A DNA stretch of 64,000 nt from Paraburkholderia phytofirmans PsJN (GCF_000020125.1 NC_010676.1:3100001-3164000); one strand, 5' to 3'. Shown: positions 36,346 through 45,255, numbered from the stretch's first letter. Made by a program: numbers and translations. Notes: a model not told the origin generated them from the letters alone.

Positions 36346-37845
36346 ATGACACGCGTCCGACGCTTGAACGACTCTTTCGACACCGGTCTGGTCTGGTTTC
36401 GCCGTGACCTGCGCAGCACGGACAACGCCGCGCTCTACTACGCGCTCAAGCATTGCGAGCGCGTGTGGTGCGTATTCGTGTTCGACACGACGATCCTGCA
36501 ACCGCTAGTCGAAGCCTGGCAGGCTCGCCATCCCGATACGCAGCCGCAGGATCGCCGCATCGAGTTGATTCTTGGGGCGCTGGGCGAACTGGATGAAGCA
36601 TTACGCGCCAATGGCGGCGGCCTGATCGTGCTGTACGGCGACCCCGCCGACCTGGTGCCGAAGCTCGCCGATGAACTCGGCGTGGACGCGGTTTTCGCGA
36701 ATCACGACTACGAACCGGTCGCCATCGCGCGCGACGAGACAGTCCGCGAGACGCTCGCGGAAGCCGGGCGCCAGTGGCTAACGTTCAAGGATCAGGTGAT
36801 TTTCGAGCGGGACGAGGTGCTCACCGGTCAGAACAAGCCGTTCACGGTGTTCACGCCGTACAAGAACGCCTGGCTCAAGCAACTGACGGCCTTCGATCTG
36901 AAGCCATACCCGGTGGAAAGTTACACGAAGCATCTGGCCGCGCCGCCGTCGAAGCTGGACCGCCGTTTACCCACGCTCGATCAACTCGGCTTCGCGCCGA
37001 GCAATCTCGCCGAACTGGACCTGCCCGCCGGCATGAGCGGCGCGCAGCGTCTGCTCGACGACTTCGCGACGCGCATCGACAGCTACAAAGACCGGCGCGA
37101 CTTTCCCGCCGCGAAGGGTCCGAGCTATCTGTCGATCCATCTGCGCTTCGGCACGGTCTCGATCCGCACGCTCGCGCGCCTCGCCCACGAGATGTCGCTG
37201 CAACCCGACGGGGAAGGCTCGACGACCTGGCTGTCGGAACTGATCTGGCGAGACTTCTACTTCATGATCCTCGCGCATCATCCGCGGCTCGCGAACGGCG
37301 CGTCGTTCAAGGAAGAGTACGACCAGCTGCGCTGGGAGCAAGGCCCGGAAGCCGACGAGGCGTTTGCCGCGTGGTGCGACGGCCGCACCGGCTACCCGCT
37401 CGTCGACGCGGCGATGCTGCAACTGAACCGCACCGGCTATATGCACAACCGTCTGCGGATGGTGACAGCGAGTTTTCTGGTGAAGGATCTGGGCGTGGAC
37501 TGGCGACTCGGCGAGCGGTACTTCGCCCAACAGTTGAACGACTTCGATTTCTCGGCGAACAACGGCGGCTGGCAATGGGCGGCATCGACGGGATGCGACG
37601 CGCAGCCTTACTTCCGGATCTTCAATCCGATCACGCAGTCCGAAAAATTCGACGCCGAGGGTCGCTTTATCAAGCGTTATTTGCCCCAGCTCGCGAGGTT
37701 GCCGTCGAAGTGGATTCACGCGCCGTGGCTGGCGGGCACGGAGCGGCTCGCGGAATTCGGCGTGGTATTGGGCAAAGACTATCCGGCGCCGATCGTCGAC
37801 CATGCCGAAGCGAGGGCGCGCACGCTGGCCCGATTCGGCAAGTGA
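36346..37845 (+). CDS. phrB: Deoxyribodipyrimidine photo-lyase
   Basis: This 499-residue class I CPD photolyase repairs UV-induced pyrimidine dimers with blue light. The N-terminal antenna-binding domain begins GLVWFRRDLRSTDNAALYYA. The C-terminal FAD domain contains FPAAKGPSYLSIHLRFGTVS, TGYPLVDAAMLQLNRTGYMHNR and the FSANNGGWQWAASTGCDAQP block. The ATG at 36346 gives the best family start. tspO follows 53 nt downstream; the two genes are often paired in light-responsive units. Confidence 0.95.
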   Translation: MTRVRRLNDSFDTGLVWFRRDLRSTDNAALYYALKHCERVWCVFVFDTTILQPLVEAWQARHPDTQPQDRRIELILGALGELDEALRANGGGLIVLYGDPADLVPKLADELGVDAVFANHDYEPVAIARDETVRETLAEAGRQWLTFKDQVIFERDEVLTGQNKPFTVFTPYKNAWLKQLTAFDLKPYPVESYTKHLAAPPSKLDRRLPTLDQLGFAPSNLAELDLPAGMSGAQRLLDDFATRIDSYKDRRDFPAAKGPSYLSIHLRFGTVSIRTLARLAHEMSLQPDGEGSTTWLSELIWRDFYFMILAHHPRLANGASFKEEYDQLRWEQGPEADEAFAAWCDGRTGYPLVDAAMLQLNRTGYMHNRLRMVTASFLVKDLGVDWRLGERYFAQQLNDFDFSANNGGWQWAASTGCDAQPYFRIFNPITQSEKFDAEGRFIKRYLPQLARLPSKWIHAPWLAGTERLAEFGVVLGKDYPAPIVDHAEARARTLARFGK

Positions 37846-37898
37846 GTACACGCTTACGTCGCTTTGCTCGATTCTGGATATCTGAAGGAGACTCGCGG

Positions 37899-38357
37899 AT
37901 GCGCCGATGGCCGTCGCTGGTGGTGTTTCTTTTTTTGGCGTTTGCCGCCGCGTTCATCGCGAGCCGGTTTCTGCCTGACGCATGGTACGTGGCGCTGCAA
38001 AAGCCCGCATTCAATCCGCCGGACTGGGTTTTCCCGCCGGCGTGGTCGGTGCTTTATGTGCTGATGGCGATTGCCGCATGGCGCGTGTGGAAACGCGACG
38101 GTCTGAGCGCAGCGATCGTTTTATGGCTGGTGCAGTTGCTGTTCAACGCAGCCTGGATGTGGCTCTTCTTCGGCTTGCATCGAGCGGATGTGGCACTGGC
38201 CGACATTCTGATACTGCTGGTATTGATCGTCGCGCTGACATTTGCATTCTGGCGACGAGACCGCTGGGCAGGCGGACTATTGATGCCCTATGTGGCTTGG
38301 GTGGCGTTCGCCGCGGTGTTGAATCACGCGTTGTGGCAATTGAATCCGGCTGTCTGA
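37899..38357 (+). CDS. tspO: TspO/MBR family membrane protein
   Basis: This 152-residue protein has the five-helix TspO fold. The Trp- and Pro-rich signature KPAFNPPDWVFPPAWSVLYV is complete and more tryptophans follow. TspO proteins bind porphyrins and other ligands in the membrane, and bacterial ones are tied to light and oxidative stress. A GAAGGAG ribosome site precedes the ATG. It sits directly after photolyase and is probably co-transcribed. The ligand here is unproven. Confidence 0.93.
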   Translation: MRRWPSLVVFLFLAFAAAFIASRFLPDAWYVALQKPAFNPPDWVFPPAWSVLYVLMAIAAWRVWKRDGLSAAIVLWLVQLLFNAAWMWLFFGLHRADVALADILILLVLIVALTFAFWRRDRWAGGLLMPYVAWVAFAAVLNHALWQLNPAV

Positions 38358-38442
38358 GCGCTTGCAACGACTTGCGACAGCTTGGGCGCCTCACCCTGAA
38401 CACCGGCGTTGCAATGCGCGCCGATGCTTTAACCGATGCAAC

Positions 38443-38619
38443 TTAGTGCTGGGTCATCCACGACGGTTGGCGGACGTGCGCCTCACGGTCCAGCTTGCGC
38501 ATACGGAATTCCAGATCGTACAGATCGGTTGCTTCAGCGAGGAAAGCGTCAGCGCGTTCTTTCGCGAGTTGATCGGGCGATTTGGTCAGAAACAGAAACA
38601 GGCGGCTAAGCAGGTACAT
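38443..38619 (-). CDS. DUF3563 family small protein
   Basis: This 58-residue protein opens with a short hydrophobic stretch (MYLLSRLFLFLT). The DUF3563 signature follows: ADAFLAEATDLYDLEFRMRKLDR. The function is unknown; the family is frequent in Burkholderiales, often in several copies. The ATG at 38619 has a GAGG ribosome site; five extra in-frame codons upstream are less likely. Its promoter contains a strong dyad (separate entry). Confidence 0.85.
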   Translation of the reverse strand: MYLLSRLFLFLTKSPDQLAKERADAFLAEATDLYDLEFRMRKLDREAHVRQPSWMTQH

Positions 38620-38669
38620 GGTCAACCTCGACAATGAGTTTAGGCGTTAACTCCTAAGGGATAACCCGT

Positions 38670-38688
38670 ATTATAGGGGAAAACCCTA
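38670..38688 (-). promoter_or_regulatory. Promoter of the DUF3563 gene with a dyad in the spacer
   Basis: Minus-strand TATAAT (38670-38675) is a perfect -10. TAGGGTTTTCCCCTA (38674-38688) is a dyad running into it from the spacer side. A protein bound there would block or bend the promoter. The start codon is about 50 nt downstream. Confidence 0.55.
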
Positions 38689-38727
38689 GGGAGACGCCAG
38701 CACTCATTTCGAAATGTTGTTTCACCG

Positions 38728-39924
38728 TCAACGAGCGCCCGCTGAAGCCGCTGCGGCGTCGGCTTCAGCGATACGGCCTGCGCCCGTGCGGCGCTGATGC
38801 TTGAAGAATTCCCACAGCATGGCGCTTGCGTCGGGACCTTTGGCGGAATGAAACGGCACAGCGTCGTCGCCGCCGCTCCAGGCATGGGCAAGCCCTTGCA
38901 CGCGGCACAGCCGGACCACACGCCGCCCACCGCGCAGATAATCGCGCATGACGACGCCGCCCTTGCGGTCTTCGCGGACTTCGCCTGATTTGCGCGCTCC
39001 GTTCTGGTCGACGATGCGGTTCAGGCGGAGAAACTGTACCGCCAGCTGGTCGGCATTGACCGGCGAGACCACATGGTCGGCGTCGCCGTGGATGATGAGG
39101 GCCGGCATGCCGGGATAACGCGCCACGTCGGCGGCTTCGTCGACCAGTTCGGCCGGTTCGCGGCGCGCGCCGCGCCGCATTACGTCCATCGCCATAATGC
39201 CGGAACGCGCCTCGCCGAAAGCAGGGCCGGAGTGCAACGCGACCGCCGCGAAATGCTCCGGATGGTTGAGGGCGAGCAGCGCCGTCAGGCCGGCGCCAGC
39301 GGAAATGCCGGCGACATACACGCGCTCGCTGTCGAAACCGTGCTGCGCGACCAGCGCGTCCACCAGCGAGACCACCGCGCGCGCTTCGGCGCCGCCGGCG
39401 CTTTCGCCTGCGTCGTACCAATGCCAGCAGCGGTGCGAATGCACGTGCTTCGACTGTTCCGGATAAACCACGGCAAAGCCGAAACGGTCGGCGAGCACGT
39501 TCATCCGCGTGCCTTCGGCGAATTCATCGATCGACTGCGTGCAGCCGTGCAGCATCACCACCAGCGGCATGGCTTCGAGCGCATGGCCCGTTGGGACATA
39601 CAAGCCGTATTGAAGGTGGTTGACGAGCCGGCCGGGCGCTGCAGGCGCCGAGTGGAACGAGCGCGTCCACGACCCGCTCGCCCATGCCGAGGCGCGCGGG
39701 CGCACCCGCGATTCACGCGCAGCGGCGCGCGGCACCTCGCGTTTGGCGGGCGCGCGCACGGCCGCGGCCGGCTTGATCGGGCGAACTTTCGTGGACGGCT
39801 TACTGGTGGCGGGGCGGGCCGGTCGCGTCGTGCTGCGCTTGGTGGTCTTGCGGGCGTGCTCGGTCTGGATCGCGAGCAGGCGCTTGAGACCGCGCAGCCA
39901 GATTTTCGATAGACTTTTTGCCAT
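38728..39924 (-). CDS. PHB depolymerase-family esterase with a basic N-terminal tail
   Basis: This 398-residue alpha/beta hydrolase belongs to the esterase/PHB depolymerase group. The lipase box is GISAG with Ser208. The oxyanion region is LVVMLHGCTQSIDEFA. An Asp is in IIHGDADHVVSPVNA and the His in GLAHAWSGGD. Residues about 20-85 form a Lys/Arg/Pro/Ala-rich, probably disordered tail, and no signal peptide is seen, so an intracellular role is likely. Feruloyl-esterase-like activity is an alternative. A perfect TGC-rich palindrome lies 55 nt upstream. No other PHA gene is in the window. Confidence 0.85.
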   Translation of the reverse strand: MAKSLSKIWLRGLKRLLAIQTEHARKTTKRSTTRPARPATSKPSTKVRPIKPAAAVRAPAKREVPRAAARESRVRPRASAWASGSWTRSFHSAPAAPGRLVNHLQYGLYVPTGHALEAMPLVVMLHGCTQSIDEFAEGTRMNVLADRFGFAVVYPEQSKHVHSHRCWHWYDAGESAGGAEARAVVSLVDALVAQHGFDSERVYVAGISAGAGLTALLALNHPEHFAAVALHSGPAFGEARSGIMAMDVMRRGARREPAELVDEAADVARYPGMPALIIHGDADHVVSPVNADQLAVQFLRLNRIVDQNGARKSGEVREDRKGGVVMRDYLRGGRRVVRLCRVQGLAHAWSGGDDAVPFHSAKGPDASAMLWEFFKHQRRTGAGRIAEADAAAASAGAR

Positions 39925-40362
39925 TGGCGGAAAACCTCGCAAAAAGGGACAGGGTCCGTCCGGTAGAACGGTACTTTGTTGTGCAATGCACAATAACACC
40001 ATTCCTCATGCGATGCTGGCACCTCTGAGTGCTATCCGGGACCGCGATATCCGCTCGGCGAACCTTGTCGCGAAGGGGGCGTCAAAGCCCGGCAAGGCTC
40101 GTGCGCTGGGCGTTTTCCGCTTGCTTGCTGCTTCGTCTGCCGCTGGCCGGCCGGATCTTTGCCGCTTGTTCGCGAACCAACTCCCAGCGGCAAAAAGTCT
40201 TGAGGCCAGTGCGACCGCCTTTCAGCACCCGTCTATACTGGCGGTTAATTCTCTGCCGCACGGATTTTGCCGCGCCGGCCGAGTCGGCGACTTGCGCCGC
40301 TCGTATGTTACGTTAATTCACCACCAACCCGATTCTACGCGGCCTTGGTCGCGCCTTTTGCC
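39925..40362. other. Divergent intergenic region, 438 nt
   Basis: It separates the leftward esterase from the rightward PAP2 gene. It contains the palindrome at 39979-39993 near the esterase side. TATACT at about 40232 is a possible -10 for rightward transcription, but without a matching -35. No coding frame is convincing. Confidence 0.5.
39979..39993 (-). promoter_or_regulatory. Perfect palindrome upstream of the PHB depolymerase gene
   Basis: TTGTGCAATGCACAA is a perfect 7+1+7 inverted repeat. TGC-rich sites are bound by PhaR-type PHA regulators in related bacteria, so a PhaR operator is a reasonable guess. Confidence 0.5.
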
Positions 40363-41064
40363 ATGCCCGATTTGCCTGCCCACCTTTGGTATTCGATCAC
40401 CAGCCTCGGCGGCGCCGGCATGACGCTGCCGCTCGCGTTCGCCATTGCGCTGTGGCTGGCGGTCGGCTACACGTGGCGCATGGCGGCGGCGTGGCTGCTG
40501 CTGCTCGGCGCGGCCATCGGCATCGTGACGGTGACGAAGCTGGCGTTCCTCGGCTGGGGTGTCGGCGTGCGCGGACTGGATTTCACCGGCGTCAGCGGTC
40601 ATGCCATGCTGTCCACCGCGGTCTATCCGGTCGTGCTGTTTCTCATGCTCTTGCCGGCGCGGCCGTCCATCCGTCTGGCCGGCGTGCTGCTCGGCCTCGC
40701 TGCGGGGATCGCGGTGGGTTTGTCGCGCGTCGTGCTGAGCGCTCATTCGCCGTCTGAGGCCATTACTGGCTGTCTGACCGGTGCGCTGGCGGCGCTGGTG
40801 TTCGTCCGTCTCGCGTGGCATGCGGAGCCGGGCCGGTTGTCGGCCCTGCCCGTCGCCATCAGCATGATGGTCCTCGCGGTGCTGGCGCACGGTGTGCACG
40901 TGCCGACGCAGCGCTGGGTCACGCATATCGCACTAAAAGTGTCCGGTCATGACCGGCCGTTCATCCGCGCAAAGTGGAAGGCGGTGCGCGATGCCCATCC
41001 GGCCTTAGCGCCCCTGTCGCAAACGCTCAACATGCTGGCGCCGCCGCATTCGTCCGACGTCTGA
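40363..41064 (+). CDS. PAP2 family phosphatase, membrane
   Basis: This is a 233-residue integral membrane protein with about six helices. The acid-phosphatase motifs are FTGVSGHAML (SGH) and GLSRVVLSAHSPSEAITG, with the last acidic residue Glu instead of the more common Asp. It may dephosphorylate undecaprenyl diphosphate or other lipid phosphates. The ATG at 40363 follows no strong ribosome site. A C-terminal soluble tail (about 50 residues) is extra. It is not in an operon. Confidence 0.85.
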   Translation: MPDLPAHLWYSITSLGGAGMTLPLAFAIALWLAVGYTWRMAAAWLLLLGAAIGIVTVTKLAFLGWGVGVRGLDFTGVSGHAMLSTAVYPVVLFLMLLPARPSIRLAGVLLGLAAGIAVGLSRVVLSAHSPSEAITGCLTGALAALVFVRLAWHAEPGRLSALPVAISMMVLAVLAHGVHVPTQRWVTHIALKVSGHDRPFIRAKWKAVRDAHPALAPLSQTLNMLAPPHSSDV

Positions 41065-41126
41065 ATCAACTCCCGTTATTCGATATTCCGCTTCATGCGC
41101 ACCGCTGAATAATAGTCATGGGTCAC

Positions 41127-41152
41127 CGTTATAACCTGCCATATATTACGAT
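41127..41152 (+). promoter_or_regulatory. ModE operator before modA
   Basis: CGTTATAA-spacer-TATATTACG forms two inverted half-sites like the known ModE box (CGTTATAT...ATAACG). It lies about 50 nt before modA. ModE with molybdate should repress there. Confidence 0.7.
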
Positions 41153-41199
41153 AGCGGTTTAACCCGCCGATCCGGGTCACGCCGGACTTCCAAGTCTTC

Positions 41200-41973
41200 A
41201 TGACACTCTCCCGCCGCCTTCTGAAGCAAGCGCTGTTCGTCGCCAGCGCCGTCTCGGTCGCCATCAGCGCCAATGCGCGCGCCGACGAACTGGTGGTCTC
41301 CGCGGCCGCCAGCCTGACCAACGCGTTCAAGGCGGTCAGCGAAGCATTCGAGCACCAGCATCCGGGCACCAAGGTGCTATTGAACTTCGGTGCCTCCGAC
41401 GTGCTGATGCAGCAGATCGTCAAGGGCGCGCCCGCCGACGTGTTCGCGTCCGCGGATCAAAAAGCCATGGACAAGGCCGCCGCCGAAAAAGTGATCGTGC
41501 CGGCCACACGTAAGGACTTCGCCGCCAATTCGCTGGTGCTGATCGTGCCGACCGACAGCCGTTTCGCGCCGACCGCGCTGAACGATCTGACGTCCGCGAA
41601 TGTGAAGCGCGTGGCGTACGGCGATCCGGCGTCCGTGCCGGTCGGCCGCTACACGCAAGGTGCGCTGCAAGCCGCCGGCGTGTGGGATGCCGTGAGCGCG
41701 AAGGCCGTGCTGGCGGCGAACGTCCGTCAAAGCCTCGACTACGTATCGCGTGGCGAAGTCGACGCCGGCTTCGTCTTCAGCACCGATGCCGCCGTCATGC
41801 CGGACAAGGTCAAAATTGCGCTGAACGTGCCGACGCAAACGCCGATCACCTATCCGATCGCGCAAGTGGAAGGCAGCCGCCATGCCGCGGATGCGCAAGC
41901 GTTCATGAACTTCGTGCTGTCGCCGGCCGGCCAGGCCGTGCTCGCGAAGTACGGCTTCAAACCCGCCCATTGA
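41200..41973 (+). CDS. modA: Molybdate ABC transporter, periplasmic binding protein
   Basis: This 257-residue protein binds molybdate or tungstate in the periplasm. The signal peptide ends at ANARA (about residue 28). The mature start ELVVSAAASLTNAFKAVSEAF has the oxyanion-binding Ser. GASDVLMQQIVKGAPADVFASADQ and the later VDAGFVFSTDA are family signatures. First gene of modABC, behind a ModE box. Confidence 0.96.
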   Translation: MTLSRRLLKQALFVASAVSVAISANARADELVVSAAASLTNAFKAVSEAFEHQHPGTKVLLNFGASDVLMQQIVKGAPADVFASADQKAMDKAAAEKVIVPATRKDFAANSLVLIVPTDSRFAPTALNDLTSANVKRVAYGDPASVPVGRYTQGALQAAGVWDAVSAKAVLAANVRQSLDYVSRGEVDAGFVFSTDAAVMPDKVKIALNVPTQTPITYPIAQVEGSRHAADAQAFMNFVLSPAGQAVLAKYGFKPAH

Positions 41974-41996
41974 CATCACCAGGACGACGCACGCTC

Positions 41997-42671
41997 ATGC
42001 AACAGGCCTGGATTCCGCTCTTGCTGTCGTTGAAAGTGGCGGGCTGGGCCACCGCGCTCAATCTCGTATTCGGCGTCGCGGCGGCCTTCGGTTTGTCGCG
42101 CTGGCGCTCGGGCGCTCGCGACGTGATCGATTCGCTGCTGATGCTGCCGCTCGTCATGCCGCCCACCGTGCTCGGCTATTACCTGCTCGTCCTGCTTGGA
42201 CGGCGCGGTGTGATAGGCGGCTGGCTCGACCGTTTCGATATCCAGTTGGTATTCACCTGGCAGGGCGCTGTGATCGCGTCGACGGTCGTGGCTTTTCCGC
42301 TCGTGCTGAAATCGGCGCGCGCCGCCTTCGAGGCGGTCGATCCGCAACTCGAACGGGCCGCGCGCACGCTCGGCGTCAGCGAAACGGCCGTGTTCTTTCG
42401 CGTGACACTGCCACTCGCCGCGCGCGGCATTCTCGCCGGCGGCCTGCTGGCTTTCGCGCGGGCGCTCGGCGAATTCGGCGCGACGCTGATGATCGCGGGC
42501 AATCTGCCGGGCCGCACGCAAACGCTGTCGGTGGCGGTTTACTCGGCGGTGCAAGCCGGCGACGACAGCACCGCGAATTTCCTCGTGCTCGTAACCTCGG
42601 TGACGTGCGTCGTGATCCTGTTGCTCGCGGGGCGTCTCGTGCCGCAGCACACCCTATTGAAGTCGGGTTGA
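41997..42671 (+). CDS. modB: Molybdate ABC transporter permease
   Basis: This 224-residue inner-membrane permease has five or six helices. The EAA loop that docks with ModC reads FEAVDPQLERAARTLGVSETAVFFRVTLP. LMLPLVMPPTVLGYYLLVLLG is a family-specific stretch. It lies 23 nt after modA and one base before modC. The ATG at 41997 is the natural start; the frame is open far upstream inside modA but that part is not translated. Confidence 0.95.
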   Translation: MQQAWIPLLLSLKVAGWATALNLVFGVAAAFGLSRWRSGARDVIDSLLMLPLVMPPTVLGYYLLVLLGRRGVIGGWLDRFDIQLVFTWQGAVIASTVVAFPLVLKSARAAFEAVDPQLERAARTLGVSETAVFFRVTLPLAARGILAGGLLAFARALGEFGATLMIAGNLPGRTQTLSVAVYSAVQAGDDSTANFLVLVTSVTCVVILLLAGRLVPQHTLLKSG

Positions 42672-42672
42672 T

Positions 42673-43374
42673 ATGCTGCTCGCCGTCGACATCCGCAAGA
42701 CCTTGCAGAGCGCCGAGCGCCGCTTCACGCTCGACGTCGCCTTCAAGGCCACCTCGCAACGCGTCGTACTGTTCGGACCCTCGGGAGCGGGCAAAAGTCT
42801 GACCTTGCAGGCGATCGCCGGCCTGCTGCGTCCCGACGAAGGCTCGATCACGCTGCATGGCAACGCGCTGTTCGACAGCGCGCGCGGCGTCGATCTGAAA
42901 CCGCAAGCGCGCAAGCTCGCTTACCTGTTTCAGGACTACGCGCTCTTTCCGCATCTGAACGTGCGGCAGAACATCGGCTTCGGCTTGCAGCAGGGCTGGC
43001 TCAATCCGCGCAAGCGCATCACGCATCCGCAGATCGATTACTGGCTCGATGCGCTGGAATTGAAAAGCGTGGCGGGCAATCATCCGGCGCAGCTTTCCGG
43101 TGGACAAAAGCAGCGCGTGGCGCTGGCGCGAGCGCTCGTCGCGCAACCTCAGGCGCTGTTGCTGGACGAACCGTTTTCGGCGCTCGACAGCGCCTTGCGT
43201 CAGCGCATGCGTCGCGAACTATCCGATCTGCAGACGCGGCTCGATATTCCGATGGTGTTGATCACGCACGATCCCGACGATGTCGCCGCCTTCGGCGATC
43301 AGGTCGTGCAGGTCACTGACGGCTGCGTGCGCGAGGATCATCCGTTCGCGGGGTATGTGCGCAGCGAGCCTTGA
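42673..43374 (+). CDS. modC: Molybdate ABC transporter ATP-binding protein, short form
   Basis: This 233-residue ATPase powers ModAB. Walker A is FGPSGAGKSLTLQ, the signature motif LSGGQKQRVALARAL, Walker B ALLLDEPFSALD, and the H-loop His lies in LITHDPDDV. Usual ModC proteins have about 350 residues with a C-terminal molybdate-binding TOBE domain, which is missing here. Feedback inhibition through that domain cannot occur. The adjacent ModE has two such domains instead. It is convergent with modE. Confidence 0.93.
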   Translation: MLLAVDIRKTLQSAERRFTLDVAFKATSQRVVLFGPSGAGKSLTLQAIAGLLRPDEGSITLHGNALFDSARGVDLKPQARKLAYLFQDYALFPHLNVRQNIGFGLQQGWLNPRKRITHPQIDYWLDALELKSVAGNHPAQLSGGQKQRVALARALVAQPQALLLDEPFSALDSALRQRMRRELSDLQTRLDIPMVLITHDPDDVAAFGDQVVQVTDGCVREDHPFAGYVRSEP

Positions 43375-43400
43375 GTCTGGACGGCGAGCCCGTCGCCCGC

Positions 43401-44237
43401 TCAGTCCTTCACGCCAAGTATCACGCTCGACGCCTTGAACGCCGCGACGGCGCTCCCGCCTTCCACGAGGCCAAGCGTGTCGAGGCTTCCATGGGTGACG
43501 ACCGCGGTGATCACCGCGCCGCCGTGCAGCATCAACGACACCTCGGCATTGACCGCGCCGCGCTTCACGCTCTGCACCGTACCGCGCAACTGATTGCGCG
43601 CCGAGAGTTTGAGCGGCGTGCCGCTTGCGTTGTCGACGAGCAGCACGACCCACGACGCCTTGATCAACGCGAACGCCGCCGCGCCTTCGGCGAGGCCCAG
43701 CGTCTCCGTGCTCTCATGCGTGATGACCGAGACGATCGCGTGGCCGCCGGGCAGCGTTAGCGCGATTTCGTCGTTGACGGCGCCGCGCGTGATCGCCGAC
43801 ACCGTGCCATAGAGCTGATTGCGCGCACTCGTCTTCACGCCGATGCGGCCGATCAGATCCCAGTCCGTCGCGAATCCTTCTATCGCCGCGCCCGCGCGCT
43901 CGAGAAAGCGTCGATGCTCGCGCTCCACCGCGCGAAACGTCTCGATCAGTTTGACGGCGCGTGGCGTCAGCGTGGTGCCGCCGCCGCCCTTGCCGCCGGT
44001 CAGACGCACCACGAGCGGCTCGCCGGCGAGATTGTTCATCGTGTCGACGGCATCCCACGCGCCTTTGTAGCTGATGCCGACCTCTTTCGCCGCGCTGGTG
44101 ATCGAGCCGGTCTCGCCGATCGCCTCGAGCAGCGCGATCCGCGACGCGCCGCCGAGCGTCTGCGCGCCCGCCTGAAACCAGACAGAGCCGCCGAGTTCAA
44201 GCGTTTCGAGGGAAGGATCGGTGCGGTCGGATGTCAT
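43401..44237 (-). CDS. modE: Molybdate-responsive regulator ModE
   Basis: This 278-residue regulator has an N-terminal winged helix (about residues 10-115, with RIALLEAIGETGSITSAAKEVGISYKGAWDAVD). Two Mop/TOBE molybdate-binding domains follow, each starting with the motif SARNQLYGTVSAI or SARNQLRGTVQSV. With molybdate bound it should repress modABC at the box at 41127-41152. It lies tail-to-tail with modC, 26 nt apart. Confidence 0.95.
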   Translation of the reverse strand: MTSDRTDPSLETLELGGSVWFQAGAQTLGGASRIALLEAIGETGSITSAAKEVGISYKGAWDAVDTMNNLAGEPLVVRLTGGKGGGGTTLTPRAVKLIETFRAVEREHRRFLERAGAAIEGFATDWDLIGRIGVKTSARNQLYGTVSAITRGAVNDEIALTLPGGHAIVSVITHESTETLGLAEGAAAFALIKASWVVLLVDNASGTPLKLSARNQLRGTVQSVKRGAVNAEVSLMLHGGAVITAVVTHGSLDTLGLVEGGSAVAAFKASSVILGVKD

Positions 44238-44439
44238 GGCGAGGCGCGGTCGATGACCGGGGAAAGAACGACGAATGATTATAGCGACGCGCGCCTGCGC
44301 TGCCGGCCGCTAAGCTGGCGGACCTCGAAAACGGATAGATGGGATACTTCGAGTTCGACGCTTCGAACGCCAGGCCCTTTGCATTTTCGGCGCGGCTGGC
44401 CACCGCCGGTGCGCTGCAACTTCAACAAGGAGCAAGACA

Positions 44440-45234
44440 GTGAACATCGATCTATCGGGCAAGACCGCTATCGTCAGTGCATCCACGGCGGGCATCGGCC
44501 TTGCTATCGCCACCGGCATTGCCGCGGCCGGCGCGCAGACCATCATCAACGGACGCAAGCAGGAGGCGGTGGACCGCGCGATCGACACGATCCGCAAGAC
44601 CGTGCCGCAAGCGAAATTGCAAGGCTTCGCGGGCGACCTCGGCACGTCGGAAGGTTGCGACGCGCTGGCGAAAGCCGTGCCGCAGGCGGATATTCTAGTG
44701 AACAACCTCGGCGTCTTCGGACCCGGCGACATCTTCAGCACCACAGACGACGACTGGGAACGCTACTTCCAGGTCAACGTGATGTCGGGCGTACGTCTCA
44801 CGCGCCACTACCTCAAAGGAATGATGGAGCGCAAATGGGGCCGCGTGGTGTTCATCTCGTCCGAATCCGGATTGAATATTCCGCCGGATATGCTCGCTTA
44901 TGGTTTCTCGAAGACGGCGCAACTGAGCATTGCGCGCGGCATCGCCAAACAGGCGGCCGGCAGCGGCGTGACGGTGAATGCCGTGCTGCCCGGACCGACC
45001 TTATCCGACGGCCTCCGTTCGATGGTCGAAGAAACCGCTAAAGAGCATGGCAAAACCGTCGAGCAGGTCGCCACGGAGTTCGTCCGCGAGCATCGAAGCA
45101 GTTCGATCATTCAACGCGCCGCCACCACCGAGGAAGTGGCGAACATGGTCGTCTATGTCTGCTCGCCGCAGGCCTCGGCGACGACTGGTGCGGCGCTGCG
45201 CGTGGACGGCGGCGTGGTCGATACGATTGCTTAA
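44440..45234 (+). CDS. Short-chain dehydrogenase/reductase (SDR)
   Basis: This 264-residue classical SDR has the cofactor loop SASTAGIGLAIATG and the NNLG motif. The active-site Ser lies in FISSES and the YxxxK motif in YGFSKTA. NADP versus NAD is unclear, although the Arg after the second strand (NGRKQEA) favours NADP. The start is GTG, fixed by an AAGGAG ribosome site. The substrate is unknown. It is a single gene ending in a GC hairpin shared with the convergent porin. Confidence 0.88.
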   Translation: MNIDLSGKTAIVSASTAGIGLAIATGIAAAGAQTIINGRKQEAVDRAIDTIRKTVPQAKLQGFAGDLGTSEGCDALAKAVPQADILVNNLGVFGPGDIFSTTDDDWERYFQVNVMSGVRLTRHYLKGMMERKWGRVVFISSESGLNIPPDMLAYGFSKTAQLSIARGIAKQAAGSGVTVNAVLPGPTLSDGLRSMVEETAKEHGKTVEQVATEFVREHRSSSIIQRAATTEEVANMVVYVCSPQASATTGAALRVDGGVVDTIA

Positions 45235-45255
45235 GGTTGGCGCTTTTCTGACACG

